This document shows, piece after piece, positions 1-6,814 of a stretch of 64,000 bases of DNA. Positions within the stretch are counted from its first letter, which is position 1. Each line of letters starts with the position of its first letter. The translations under genes and the position numbers were made by a program. The notes under the pieces are model-generated. The model was not told the origin of the DNA, did not search any database, and saw nothing but the letters and a program-made list of their open reading frames with translations. Origin of the DNA: Quadrisphaera setariae (GTDB lineage Bacteria > Actinomycetota > Actinomycetes > Actinomycetales > Quadrisphaeraceae); assembly GCF_008041935.1 (NCBI RefSeq), contig NZ_VKAC01000007.1:1-64000 (forward strand), read 5' to 3'.

Positions 1-165
1 CCGAGGGACGCCGCCACAACGCCGCCCTGATCTGCCTGTCCCGCCGTCGCATCGACGTCATGTTCGCGATGCTGCGCGACCGCCAGCCCTACCGCCCGCG
101 GCCCTTCAGCACGAGCGGCGAGGTAACCCTGGCGGCTTGACAACGACATAGGGACACCCCCCAGG
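1..165 (+). mobile_element. Right end of an IS110-family insertion sequence
   Basis: The window opens inside the transposase gene. About 25 bases of non-coding sequence after its stop (tgacaacgacatagggacac) look like the short downstream terminus typical of the IS110 subgroup. The left end, the likely bridge-RNA region and most of the transposase lie outside the window, so completeness cannot be judged. The exact right boundary is my estimate: IS110 elements lack terminal inverted repeats, so no sequence mark fixes it. Confidence 0.55.
3..140 (+). CDS. IS110-family transposase, C-terminal end (cut by window edge)
   Basis: Forty-five C-terminal residues are visible, reading RRHNAALICLSRRRIDVMFAMLRD and then a short basic/serine tail. 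The N-A-A-L-I-C-L-[SA]-R-R-R-x-D-V-[ML]-F-A-M-L-R-D block is the usual end of IS110-family DEDD transposases (Transposase_20 domain). These enzymes, guided by a bridge RNA, insert and excise the element. The N-terminal DEDD catalytic domain and the catalytic serine region are upstream of the window. The reading frame is open to its own stop at the expected place, so nothing here suggests decay. Confidence 0.75.
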   Translation, partial: EGRRHNAALICLSRRRIDVMFAMLRDRQPYRPRPFSTSGEVTLAA

Positions 166-222
166 CTGCCCGCTCGACGCCCGACCGATCAACGCGTTCG
201 CGGGTCACTCCGTGCACGAGGT

Positions 223-265
223 CCGTGATCACGGGCGTTCTCGTGCGCAACGTCCATGATCACGG
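223..265. repeat. TGATCA-core repeat, inverted pair (locus A)
   Basis: A forward copy (CGTGATCACGGGCGTT at 224) faces an inverted copy (AACGTCCATGATCACG, ending at 264). The two TGATCA cores are 31 bp apart centre to centre. The arms can pair over about 16 bp with two mismatches, so the RNA could form a hairpin. It lies between the IS110 remnant (+) and the 3' end of the GH32 gene (-), where it could act as a bidirectional terminator. Confidence 0.8.
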
Positions 266-273
266 AGGGTCTG

Positions 274-1719
274 TCAGAGGGTGAGCACCCGCACCGACGC
301 GCGCACGGGTCCGGTCACCTCGACGGCGGCGACGGACGCCGCGGCCAGGTCGCTGCTGGCCGCGGCGCGGCCGTCGCTGCTGAACACCTCGACGATGCCC
401 GTGTCGACGTACACGTCGGCCCAGCGCACCCGCGGCGCCTCGGGGAGCCACAGGCCGTCCACGAGGTGCTCGGTGGTGGAGCGTCCGAACGCCGACAGGT
501 CCACCAGCGTGCGGTGGCCGTCGGGCGCCACGAGCACGAGGCTGCTCGCGGCCAGCGCTGCTGCCCCGTCGGAGCCGTCGGGCTCCACCACCTGCAGGCT
601 GACGACCACCGCCTGCGCCGCCGCGGGCAGCGCGACCGTCCCGCTGAGCTCGTCGACCTCGACGACGACGTCGCCCGCGAGGTCGCTGACCTCCGCCACC
701 GGCGTCTGCTGCAGCCGACCGCCGACCACGCGCCAGCGCCGCGGCAGCGACTGCGCGCCGACGCTGGTGCGGCCGGCGCTGGCCGGGTCGTCCTGGGTGC
801 GCAGCCAGCCGAAGGCGATCCGGCGGCCGGTGTCGGCGGTGGTGTACGACTGCGGCGCGTAGAAGCGCGACCCCAGGTCCAGCACGCCGCGGCGCTCGGG
901 GGCGAAGCGGACCGGGCCGCCCTCGGGGGCCTGCTCGAGCCTGCCGGTGAGCCAGACGGCTCCCGAGGAGTGGTGGAGCTCGGCGTCCGGGTCCTTGGAG
1001 TACCAGGACAGCACCACCACGACCTCCTCCCCATGCAGCTCACCGGGGCCGTCCCCACCGGGGGCGAAGACGTCGGGGCACTCGAAGACGTGGGCGTCCA
1101 GGCCGGCGGCGGCGGCGTCGAGGAAGACGCCCTCGTACTCCCAGGAGCGGAGCTCGGGGTCGGTCGTGGCGTAGGAGAGGAGCTTCCCCGCGCCGTCGTG
1201 CCCGGCGGTGCCTGCGGCGACCACCTGGCGCCAGTGGAGCCGTCCGGCGGGGTCGCGGGTGCGCAGCACGGCGTGGTCGCGGAAGTCCGTCAGCGCCGGG
1301 TCGAGCTCGGGCCAGTCGGCGATGACCGGCTCCTCGTCGGGCTGCCAGGTGACCAGGGAGGCGTCGTCGGCGACGGCCCGCAGGGCCACCGCGCGCTGCG
1401 GCCCGCCGGCCTCGGGGGGCTGCACGCCGGTGTAGAGGACGGCCTGTCGACCGCCCGGCAGGTCCACCGCGCAGCCCGACCAGCAGCCGCCGGCGTCCGG
1501 CCCGTCGGCCTGCGGGGTCAGCGCCGTGGGGTGCTCCGTCCAGCGGACGAGGTCGGGGCTGGTGGCGTGGCCCCAGCGCATCGTGCCGAAGGTCGGGGCG
1601 TCGGGGTTGTGCTGGAAGAAGACGTGGTGCACGCCGCCGAACTGCGCCAGGCCGTTGGGGTCGTTCATCCACCCGGTGGTGGGCGTCAGGTGCAGGAGGG
1701 GGCGGGTCACACCGCCCAT
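274..1719 (-). CDS. Glycoside hydrolase family 32 (beta-fructosidase / sucrose-6-phosphate hydrolase type)
   Basis: 481 residues. The family's nucleophile motif WMNDPNG is at residues 17-23 (D20) and the acid/base motif ECPDVF at 213-218 (E213), with an N-terminal five-bladed propeller and a C-terminal beta-sandwich. No signal peptide, so it is probably cytoplasmic and acts on imported sucrose, sucrose-6-phosphate or short fructans. The third family motif, normally RDP, reads RDH (147-149): the fructose-binding Asp is kept but Pro is replaced by His. The ATG at 1719 follows the upstream gene by 25 bp. No sugar transporter is adjacent, so the substrate is open; family membership is secure. Confidence 0.9.
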   Translation of the reverse strand: MGGVTRPLLHLTPTTGWMNDPNGLAQFGGVHHVFFQHNPDAPTFGTMRWGHATSPDLVRWTEHPTALTPQADGPDAGGCWSGCAVDLPGGRQAVLYTGVQPPEAGGPQRAVALRAVADDASLVTWQPDEEPVIADWPELDPALTDFRDHAVLRTRDPAGRLHWRQVVAAGTAGHDGAGKLLSYATTDPELRSWEYEGVFLDAAAAGLDAHVFECPDVFAPGGDGPGELHGEEVVVVLSWYSKDPDAELHHSSGAVWLTGRLEQAPEGGPVRFAPERRGVLDLGSRFYAPQSYTTADTGRRIAFGWLRTQDDPASAGRTSVGAQSLPRRWRVVGGRLQQTPVAEVSDLAGDVVVEVDELSGTVALPAAAQAVVVSLQVVEPDGSDGAAALAASSLVLVAPDGHRTLVDLSAFGRSTTEHLVDGLWLPEAPRVRWADVYVDTGIVEVFSSDGRAAASSDLAAASVAAVEVTGPVRASVRVLTL

Positions 1720-1744
1720 CCTTCCCGACCGGGGAGGTGCTGGG

Positions 1745-2101
1745 TCAGCCGACCTTGGGACGGCTCGTGGGGACGACGGCGATGGGACCCGGCACCAGCC
1801 GCGCCCACCCGACGCCGGTCCAGACGTGGCTGGCGCGCCCGGTCCACGGACCGCAGGTGAGGTCGATGACCTCGTCGGCGGGCACGTCGGGGTCGAGGTA
1901 GAGGTGGCCGGGCATCGGCTGCTGCACCACCTCGAGGGCGTGGGCGCCGCGGGCTGCGGGGGTCTTGGCGCGACCGGGCGCGGGCGCCAGCCTCGGCGGC
2001 TGGGGCGTCTGGGGCGGCGCGGCGTCCGGCACGACCTCGCCGCTGGCACGGCGGAGGCGCGGGACGCGCGGCGTGCGGAGGGGGCGGTCGGAGCGGGTCA
2101 C
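1745..2101 (-). CDS. Hypothetical protein, 118 aa
   Basis: I do not recognise this protein. The N-terminal 60 residues are basic and proline/alanine-rich, probably disordered. The C-terminal half (HLYLDPDVPADEVIDLTC, then GPWTGRASHVWTGVGWARLV) looks like a small folded beta-rich domain. It sits 25 bp upstream of the GH32 gene on the same strand, so the two may be co-transcribed. The GTG start is uncertain: a shorter product from the ATG just before GHLYLDPD is possible. Coding support comes mainly from composition and from spacing with its neighbours. Confidence 0.5.
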   Translation of the reverse strand: MTRSDRPLRTPRVPRLRRASGEVVPDAAPPQTPQPPRLAPAPGRAKTPAARGAHALEVVQQPMPGHLYLDPDVPADEVIDLTCGPWTGRASHVWTGVGWARLVPGPIAVVPTSRPKVG

Positions 2102-2220
2102 CGGTCGACCATAGATCGCACGGTGTGATCAGTTGGGGCAGAACGGCACAACACGCGGTGCTGCGAGGAGCCTGAGAGGCCACCGGGACACCCGTGGGAG
2201 TGGTCGAGGGCCACGCTGCG

Positions 2221-2667
2221 TCACCCTCCCGAGAGTCGCCGCTCGAGCAGCTCGGCCAGCGCGATCGAGTCTCCGTCGCGCCCTCCGCGGCCCCACACCA
2301 GAGGCGGGTCGCTGGGAGCCACGCGGACGCCGCGCAACCGCGCCACCAGGCGTTCGGCACCCGTGAGCGGCACCGCGAGGAGGTAGAACGCCCCGTCCTC
2401 CCCCACCCCGGCGCGCCCGTCGCGGCGCAGCACCCACCCCTGCACGCCGGTGCGGTAGCGCCCGCCGCCCGCGTCGACCACCCGCAGCTCCTCGCTGGGC
2501 AGCCCCGCGGCGCGGGCGCGCTCGACGAAGTCGCGGACCTGCTCCCGCGCGACCGCGGTCTCAGCGGCTTCGGCGCGCGCGAGCCGGTCGGCCTGGGCGG
2601 CCGCGGCCTCCCGACGACGGGCGATCCAGGCCTCGTCACGCCCGTCGTGCTGCTCCGCGCCGTCCAC
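2221..2667 (-). CDS. Conserved-looking hypothetical protein, 148 aa
   Basis: Function unknown. After the GTG at 2667 an alanine/arginine-rich helix (about residues 12-60) precedes a compact domain of short strands (GRYRTGVQGWVLRRDG, FYLLAVPLTGAERLVARL) ending in an acidic/leucine helix. No membrane span or signal peptide. The frame stays open further upstream, but those residues are low-complexity (poly-Arg/Ser) and would overlap the divergent gene at 2693, so the downstream GTG is preferred. The two genes diverge from a space of only 25 bp. Confidence 0.6.
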   Translation of the reverse strand: MDGAEQHDGRDEAWIARRREAAAAQADRLARAEAAETAVAREQVRDFVERARAAGLPSEELRVVDAGGGRYRTGVQGWVLRRDGRAGVGEDGAFYLLAVPLTGAERLVARLRGVRVAPSDPPLVWGRGGRDGDSIALAELLERRLSGG

Positions 2668-2692
2668 GCGGCCATCCTCGCTCGCACGCCAG

Positions 2693-3043
2693 GTGCAGAC
2701 GCACCCGGAGGAGGACGACGACGAGCGCCGCCTCCGCCGTGCGAGGAGCATGATCGCCCTCGTGCGCAGCAGCCGGGCCCTGACCGTCGCCGTCGTCGTC
2801 GCCCTCGTGGTGCTGGTGGGCGCCGTCGTGGTGTTCACGAGCACCGGCATGTCGGAGAGCAGCTTCGGGTGGTTCGCCTCCAGCCCGCTGCAGCCAGTGG
2901 ACTTCGCCTACGTGGCGGGAGCTCCCACTCTGCTGACGCCGCCGCAGGTAGCGGCTGCGGTGGTGGCGGCCCTGGCGCTGGCCGCCACCACCGGTCTGCT
3001 CGGCTACGCCCTGGGGCGCCGCATCAGTGGGCCGCCCCGCTGA
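2693..3043 (+). CDS. Small membrane protein, two transmembrane segments
   Basis: 116 residues with two clear hydrophobic helices: about 30-50 (LTVAVVVALVVLVGAVVVF) and about 85-108 (VAAAVVAALALAATTGLLGYALG), with a polar stretch between. No known family recognised. The GTG at 2693 gives an acidic N-terminus; the ATG at 2750 is an alternative but lacks a properly spaced ribosome site. The 3' end overlaps the convergent efflux-pump gene by 20 bp. Confidence 0.6.
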   Translation: MQTHPEEDDDERRLRRARSMIALVRSSRALTVAVVVALVVLVGAVVVFTSTGMSESSFGWFASSPLQPVDFAYVAGAPTLLTPPQVAAAVVAALALAATTGLLGYALGRRISGPPR

Positions 3044-4565
3044 GGCGGGCCGGGATCATCCGCCACGCCAGCACCGCCGCCACCGCGGTGATCACGGCCG
3101 CGGTCAGCGAGGTCACCTGCATGGCGTGGACGAACGCCTCACGCGCCGCCTCGAACGCCGGGCCCTCGGCCCCGGCCGCCGCGCGCGCCCCGGCCAGGGA
3201 GTCCCCCGCGGCGGCCGCGACGGCCGGGTCGGTGCCGACGGGCAGGTCCAGGCCCGCGCGGTAGACCACGCCGAGCAGCGAGCCGAGCAGGGCGATGCCC
3301 AGGGCCGCGGCCAGCTCGTACGCGGTCTCGGAGATCGAGGAGGCCGCGCCGGCGCGCTCGGAGGGCACGGCGCTGACCACGGCGTCGACCGCCACGGTCT
3401 GGCTGAGCCCCACGCCCAGGCCGATCGGCACGAGCGTGAGCGCGAGCCACAGGTAGCTCGAGGCGCCCTCGGCCACGGCGAGCAGCACCAGCCCGACCGA
3501 CGCCGCGAGCAGCCCCGCGGCGGCGGTGCGCCCGGCCCCGAGCCTGGGCAGCAGCAGCCCGATGACGGCGATGGCCCCGATGGCGGAGAGCATGAGCGGC
3601 GCCTCCTGCAGACCCGCCTGCAGCGGGCTGGAGCCGCGCGCCAGCTGCAGGTACTGCGAGAAGAAGAACAGCAGGCCCATGAGCGGGAACACGGAGGCGA
3701 AGTTCACCGCCACCGCGCCGGAGAACGCCTTGCTGCGGAACAGCTCCACGTCGATGAGCGGGTGCTCCAGGCGGCGCTGGCGGCGGACGAACCCCACCAG
3801 GCCGAGCACGCCCACCGCTCCGGACAGGACGACGACGGCGTCGGGGCCCTCGTGGGCCAGGTGCTTCACGGCGTACACCGCGGCGACCAGGCCGACCAGC
3901 GACAGCACCACCGAGCGCAGGTCGATCGGCCCCGGGCTCGGGTTCTTCGACTCCGGCAGCAGCCAGGCGCCGGCCAGCAGCAGGACCGCGACCACGGGCA
4001 GGTTGATGAGGAACACCGAGCCCCACCAGAAGTGCTCCAGCAGCGCGCCGCCCACGAGGGGGCCGAGCGCGGCGCCGCCGGAGGCGCCGGCGGACCAGAT
4101 CGCGATCGCGAGGGTGCGCTGGCGCGGCACGCTGAAGATGCCGCGGATCAGCGACAGCGTGGAGGGCATGAGCGTGGCGCCGGCCACGCCCAGCAGCAGC
4201 CGGGCGGCGATGAGCACCTCGGCCGACGGCGACAGGGCCGCGCCGAGGGAGGCCAGGCCGAACGCGGCGGTGCCGAGGAGCAGCAGGCGCTTGCGACCGA
4301 TCCGGTCGGCCACGTTGCCCATGGTCACCAGCAGGCCGGCGAGGGCGAGCGAGTAGATGTCGCCGATCCAGAGCACCTGGTTGGAGGTGGCGCCGAGGTC
4401 GGCGGTGAGCGCGGGCACCGCGAGCGCCAGCACGGTGGCGTCCACGGCGAGCAGGACGACGGCGAGCACGAGCACGCCGAGCCCGCCCCACTCGCGCCAG
4501 CCGGCGGCTCGCTGCTGGGTGGGCTCGTGTGACGTCTGCTGCGCGTCGAGGGCCGGCGTGGCCAT
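3024..4565 (-). CDS. MFS transporter, DHA2 drug:H+ antiporter family (14 TM)
   Basis: 513 residues with about 14 hydrophobic helices. The family signature is clear: DATVLALAVPALTADL in TM1, LWIGDIYSLALAGLL, and the loop motif GNVADRIGRKRLLLLG (motif A). This matches the EmrB/QacA/SmvA group, which export drugs, dyes or quaternary ammonium compounds using the proton gradient. I chose the ATG at 4565 because the GGAGG at 4573-4577 sits six bases upstream; the ATG at 4571 would be too close. It is divergent from a TetR gene, with a 30-bp palindrome between them, so it is very likely repressed by that TetR and induced by its substrate. Confidence 0.92.
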   Translation of the reverse strand: MATPALDAQQTSHEPTQQRAAGWREWGGLGVLVLAVVLLAVDATVLALAVPALTADLGATSNQVLWIGDIYSLALAGLLVTMGNVADRIGRKRLLLLGTAAFGLASLGAALSPSAEVLIAARLLLGVAGATLMPSTLSLIRGIFSVPRQRTLAIAIWSAGASGGAALGPLVGGALLEHFWWGSVFLINLPVVAVLLLAGAWLLPESKNPSPGPIDLRSVVLSLVGLVAAVYAVKHLAHEGPDAVVVLSGAVGVLGLVGFVRRQRRLEHPLIDVELFRSKAFSGAVAVNFASVFPLMGLLFFFSQYLQLARGSSPLQAGLQEAPLMLSAIGAIAVIGLLLPRLGAGRTAAAGLLAASVGLVLLAVAEGASSYLWLALTLVPIGLGVGLSQTVAVDAVVSAVPSERAGAASSISETAYELAAALGIALLGSLLGVVYRAGLDLPVGTDPAVAAAAGDSLAGARAAAGAEGPAFEAAREAFVHAMQVTSLTAAVITAVAAVLAWRMIPARLSGAAH

Positions 4566-4581
4566 CGTCATCCTCCGAGTA

Positions 4582-4611
4582 GTTACTGCACTGACCGGTC
4601 AGTACAGTAAC
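4582..4611. promoter_or_regulatory. Palindromic TetR operator between efflux gene and tetR
   Basis: A 30-bp palindrome centred on CCGG at 4595-4598, with only one mismatched base pair; the inner core is actgaccggtcagt. It lies in the 99-bp space between the divergent efflux pump and TetR genes and overlaps where both promoters should be. The long, nearly perfect symmetry and the neighbouring TetR gene make an autoregulatory operator the best explanation; the link is inferred. Confidence 0.8.
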
Positions 4612-4664
4612 CGTGGAGGGTGGCACGATGTCAACCCGACGCGACGAGAGGACGACGCACGCAC

Positions 4665-5222
4665 ATGGGGCGCACCACCGGCAGGACCGCCGCCGAGACG
4701 CGGCACCAGGTGCTGCGCGCCGCCGCCGAGGTGGTCGCCGAGCGCGGTGGCAGCGCCGGCCTGGAGGAGATCGCCACGCGCGCCCAGGTCACCAAGGGCG
4801 GACTGCTGTACCACTTCCGCAGCAAGGAGTCGCTGATGCACGCCGTCGCGCAGCAGCTCCTCGACGAGTTCGAGCACGAGGTCGAGACCGCCCTGGCCCA
4901 GGAGGACGACGACGCGCCCGGGCGCCTGACGCGTGCCTACGCCCGGGCCACCCTCGCGTCGGCCGCCGACGCCGAGCGCACCCGCCGCGCCACCACGCTG
5001 CTCGTGCACCTGCAGACCGACCCGGCGGTGGCCGCGATGATGCAGGCCGACGCCGAGCGCTGGCGGGACCGCCTCCTCGCCGACGGGCTCGACCCGCTCG
5101 TGGCGACGCTGGCGATCGCCGCCGCCGACGGCATCTGCATGGCGCCCCTGTACGGCGACGCCCCGCTCGTCGACGACCGCGAGCGCGTGCTCGCCGCCGT
5201 CCTCGACCTCACCCGCCGCTGA
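4665..5222 (+). CDS. TetR/AcrR-family transcriptional regulator
   Basis: 185 residues. The N-terminal TetR helix-turn-helix spans about residues 10-55 (RHQVLRAAAEVVAERGGSAG, then EIATRAQVTKGGLLYHF, then SKESLMHAV), followed by an all-helical ligand-binding domain. It probably represses the divergent DHA2 pump and itself through the palindrome at 4582-4611. The ATG at 4665 places the HTH at the usual distance from the N-terminus; an in-frame GTG at 4620 would sit close behind the operator and is less likely. Confidence 0.88.
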   Translation: MGRTTGRTAAETRHQVLRAAAEVVAERGGSAGLEEIATRAQVTKGGLLYHFRSKESLMHAVAQQLLDEFEHEVETALAQEDDDAPGRLTRAYARATLASAADAERTRRATTLLVHLQTDPAVAAMMQADAERWRDRLLADGLDPLVATLAIAAADGICMAPLYGDAPLVDDRERVLAAVLDLTRR

Positions 5223-5287
5223 CCCCCTCCCCTCTCCCCGGCCCCCTCCGAGACGATCACGGACCTCCGCGCCACGTCCCGGCGCCC

Positions 5288-5322
5288 GCCCCCTCGTCCG
5301 TGCCAGGTTCCGCCGAAGGGGC
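5288..5322. terminator. Possible bidirectional terminator hairpin
   Basis: Nine-base arms (gccccctcg / cgaaggggc, one mismatch) separated by 17 bases lie between the convergent TetR gene and the DUF4214 gene. A short pyrimidine run (gtcttctg) follows on the + strand. The position is right for ending both transcripts, but the stem is modest. Confidence 0.35.
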
Positions 5323-5343
5323 GTCTTCTGCATCGATGGGGCG

Positions 5344-6090
5344 TCAGCGGTCGCCGCTGCGCTCGCGGTACTCCGGCGACGCGGCGATCCGCACCTGCAC
5401 GCCGCGGTCGTCCTTGGTCTCGAGGCCGTACCAGTAGGAGTAGCCGCCGCCGTCCACGGGACGTCCCAGCAGCTCCAGGTAGTGGCCGTTGATGCGCTGG
5501 TAGACGGCCTCGTCGGTGTAGTAGAGGTCGCGCAGCGCGCCGAGCCGGCCGGACTTCTGGATGCGCCTGCCCCAGGAGGCCGTCTCGTCAGCGGACGCCC
5601 TCCGGTTCAGGAGGGTGTTGATCCACGCGCCGGCGGTGTACGACGGCTTCGACGACCTGTAGACCTTCGCCCACAGGGCCGCGTACTCGGGGCTCGCCAG
5701 GATGTTCTGGTTCACCCACTCCAGCGGGAAGCGGCCCTCGGCCACCCCGTCGATCCAGTGGGCCGCGCCCGGGTCGGGCTGGCGCTGCAGGTGCTTCCCG
5801 TAGAGCTGCCCCACCTGGTGCTCCGCGTGCTCGCGGGTCTTGGTGAGGTCGTCCGCGGCGGCGATCGCGCCGTAGTAGGCGATGAACGAGGTGTACCTGT
5901 CGACGTCCGCGTCGGTCGCTCCGCGCTGGAGGAAGTCGCGGTGCCACGCGTCCACCAGCGTCCGGTCGCTCGGGGCGGCGCTCGCCGGGGCCGCCGTCGC
6001 CAGCCCCATCGCCGCGCCCGCCATCGCGCCCGCGGCCGCGAGCGCTCCTCGTCGCGAAAGGTGCTTGCTGGTCGTCATCGTCGTCGTCAT
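5344..6090 (-). CDS. Secreted DUF4214-domain protein with Tat-like signal
   Basis: 248 residues. The N-terminus has a twin-arginine pattern (SRRGAL at about residues 12-17), a long hydrophobic stretch and an APASAAPS cleavage site. The mature part resembles DUF4214 domains, helical modules often found in actinobacterial surface proteins: repeated YxxxxLxRxPD/xxGxxxWxxxL-like blocks are visible (LYGKHLQRQPDPGAAHWIDG and HYLELLGRPVDGGGYSYWYG). Function unknown; likely extracellular. The ATG at 6090 is chosen because the region upstream is not signal-like. Confidence 0.75.
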   Translation of the reverse strand: MTTTMTTSKHLSRRGALAAAGAMAGAAMGLATAAPASAAPSDRTLVDAWHRDFLQRGATDADVDRYTSFIAYYGAIAAADDLTKTREHAEHQVGQLYGKHLQRQPDPGAAHWIDGVAEGRFPLEWVNQNILASPEYAALWAKVYRSSKPSYTAGAWINTLLNRRASADETASWGRRIQKSGRLGALRDLYYTDEAVYQRINGHYLELLGRPVDGGGYSYWYGLETKDDRGVQVRIAASPEYRERSGDR

Positions 6091-6121
6091 GCACGCAGAG
6101 TCACAGCGGGTGCTTGCCAGA

Positions 6122-6153
6122 CGCTTGCAGCCCGTCACCCTCCGTTGCAAGCG
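6122..6153. promoter_or_regulatory. Inverted repeat in divergent promoter region
   Basis: CGCTTGCA at 6122-6129 and TGCAAGCG at 6146-6153 form perfect 8-bp arms with a 16-bp spacer, between the divergent DUF4214 and 2H-phosphoesterase genes. A related half-site (tgcttgcc) lies at 6111. It could be a regulator binding site; no regulator gene is adjacent, so its role is unknown. Confidence 0.35.
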
Positions 6154-6186
6154 CAGCGACCAGCCGGTGATCGCTAGCGTGCGGGG

Positions 6187-6744
6187 ATGGCGCTGACTCC
6201 CTCACCAGCGGCCCCCGCTCCGACGCTGACCGGCGTCGTCGTCCTGGTCCCGGAGGCGGAGGGCGTGGTGCGCCAGCACCGGGAGCGCCTCGACAGCTCC
6301 GCGGCCTGGGGCGTCCCCGCGCACGTGACGGTGCTCTTCCCCTTCGTCCCTCCGGCCGACCTGGACGACGACGTCATCGCCGCGCTCGTCCTGGCCATCG
6401 CCTCTGTGCCCGCCTTCGACGCGGTGTTCGCCGGCACGGCGTGGTTCGGCGACGCGGTGCTGTGGCTCGCCCCCGACCCCGCGGAGCCGTTCGTCGCGCT
6501 CACCCGGGCGGTCGTCGCCGCCTTCCCCGACCATCGCCCCTACGGCGGTGAGTTCGACGGCTCGGCCCCGCACCTCACCGTCGGCGAGGCGCGCACGGGC
6601 GGGCCCGGCGCCCTGCGCGTGGCAGAGGGCGATGTCCAGCCACTCCTCCCGGTGCGCACGAGGGTGCGCTCGGCACACCTCATCGCCGGAACGACGGCGC
6701 CGGCGTCGTGGCGCGCGCTCCGGGAGCTGCCCCTCGGCTCTTGA
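6187..6744 (+). CDS. 2H phosphoesterase / LigT-like RNA ligase-family protein
   Basis: 185 residues with two H-x-T-V motifs about 90 residues apart (HVTVLFPF and HLTVGEA), the paired catalytic histidines of the 2H phosphoesterase superfamily. Members hydrolyse cyclic phosphodiesters such as 2',3'-cyclic nucleotides or RNA ends. This copy matches short cytoplasmic 2'-5' RNA ligase-family proteins in length. The ATG at 6187 is clear. The physiological substrate cannot be told from sequence. Confidence 0.8.
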   Translation: MALTPSPAAPAPTLTGVVVLVPEAEGVVRQHRERLDSSAAWGVPAHVTVLFPFVPPADLDDDVIAALVLAIASVPAFDAVFAGTAWFGDAVLWLAPDPAEPFVALTRAVVAAFPDHRPYGGEFDGSAPHLTVGEARTGGPGALRVAEGDVQPLLPVRTRVRSAHLIAGTTAPASWRALRELPLGS

Positions 6745-6814
6745 TGCCACGGATCGTCGGAACGGTGTCACGACGTGTCGGGGTTGCGACCCCTCACGGC
6801 CGCTCCGTCGCAAG

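Noticed and set aside
3027-4532. Long opposite-strand reading frames over the efflux pump and many other genes
   Set aside because: They are Arg/Pro/Gly/His-rich, lack domains, and are antisense shadows expected in very GC-rich DNA; the overlapping frame has clear homology.
6780-6793. GGGGT-TGCG-ACCCC hairpin between two convergent genes as a terminator
   Set aside because: Only a 5-bp stem with a 4-base loop; too weak to support.
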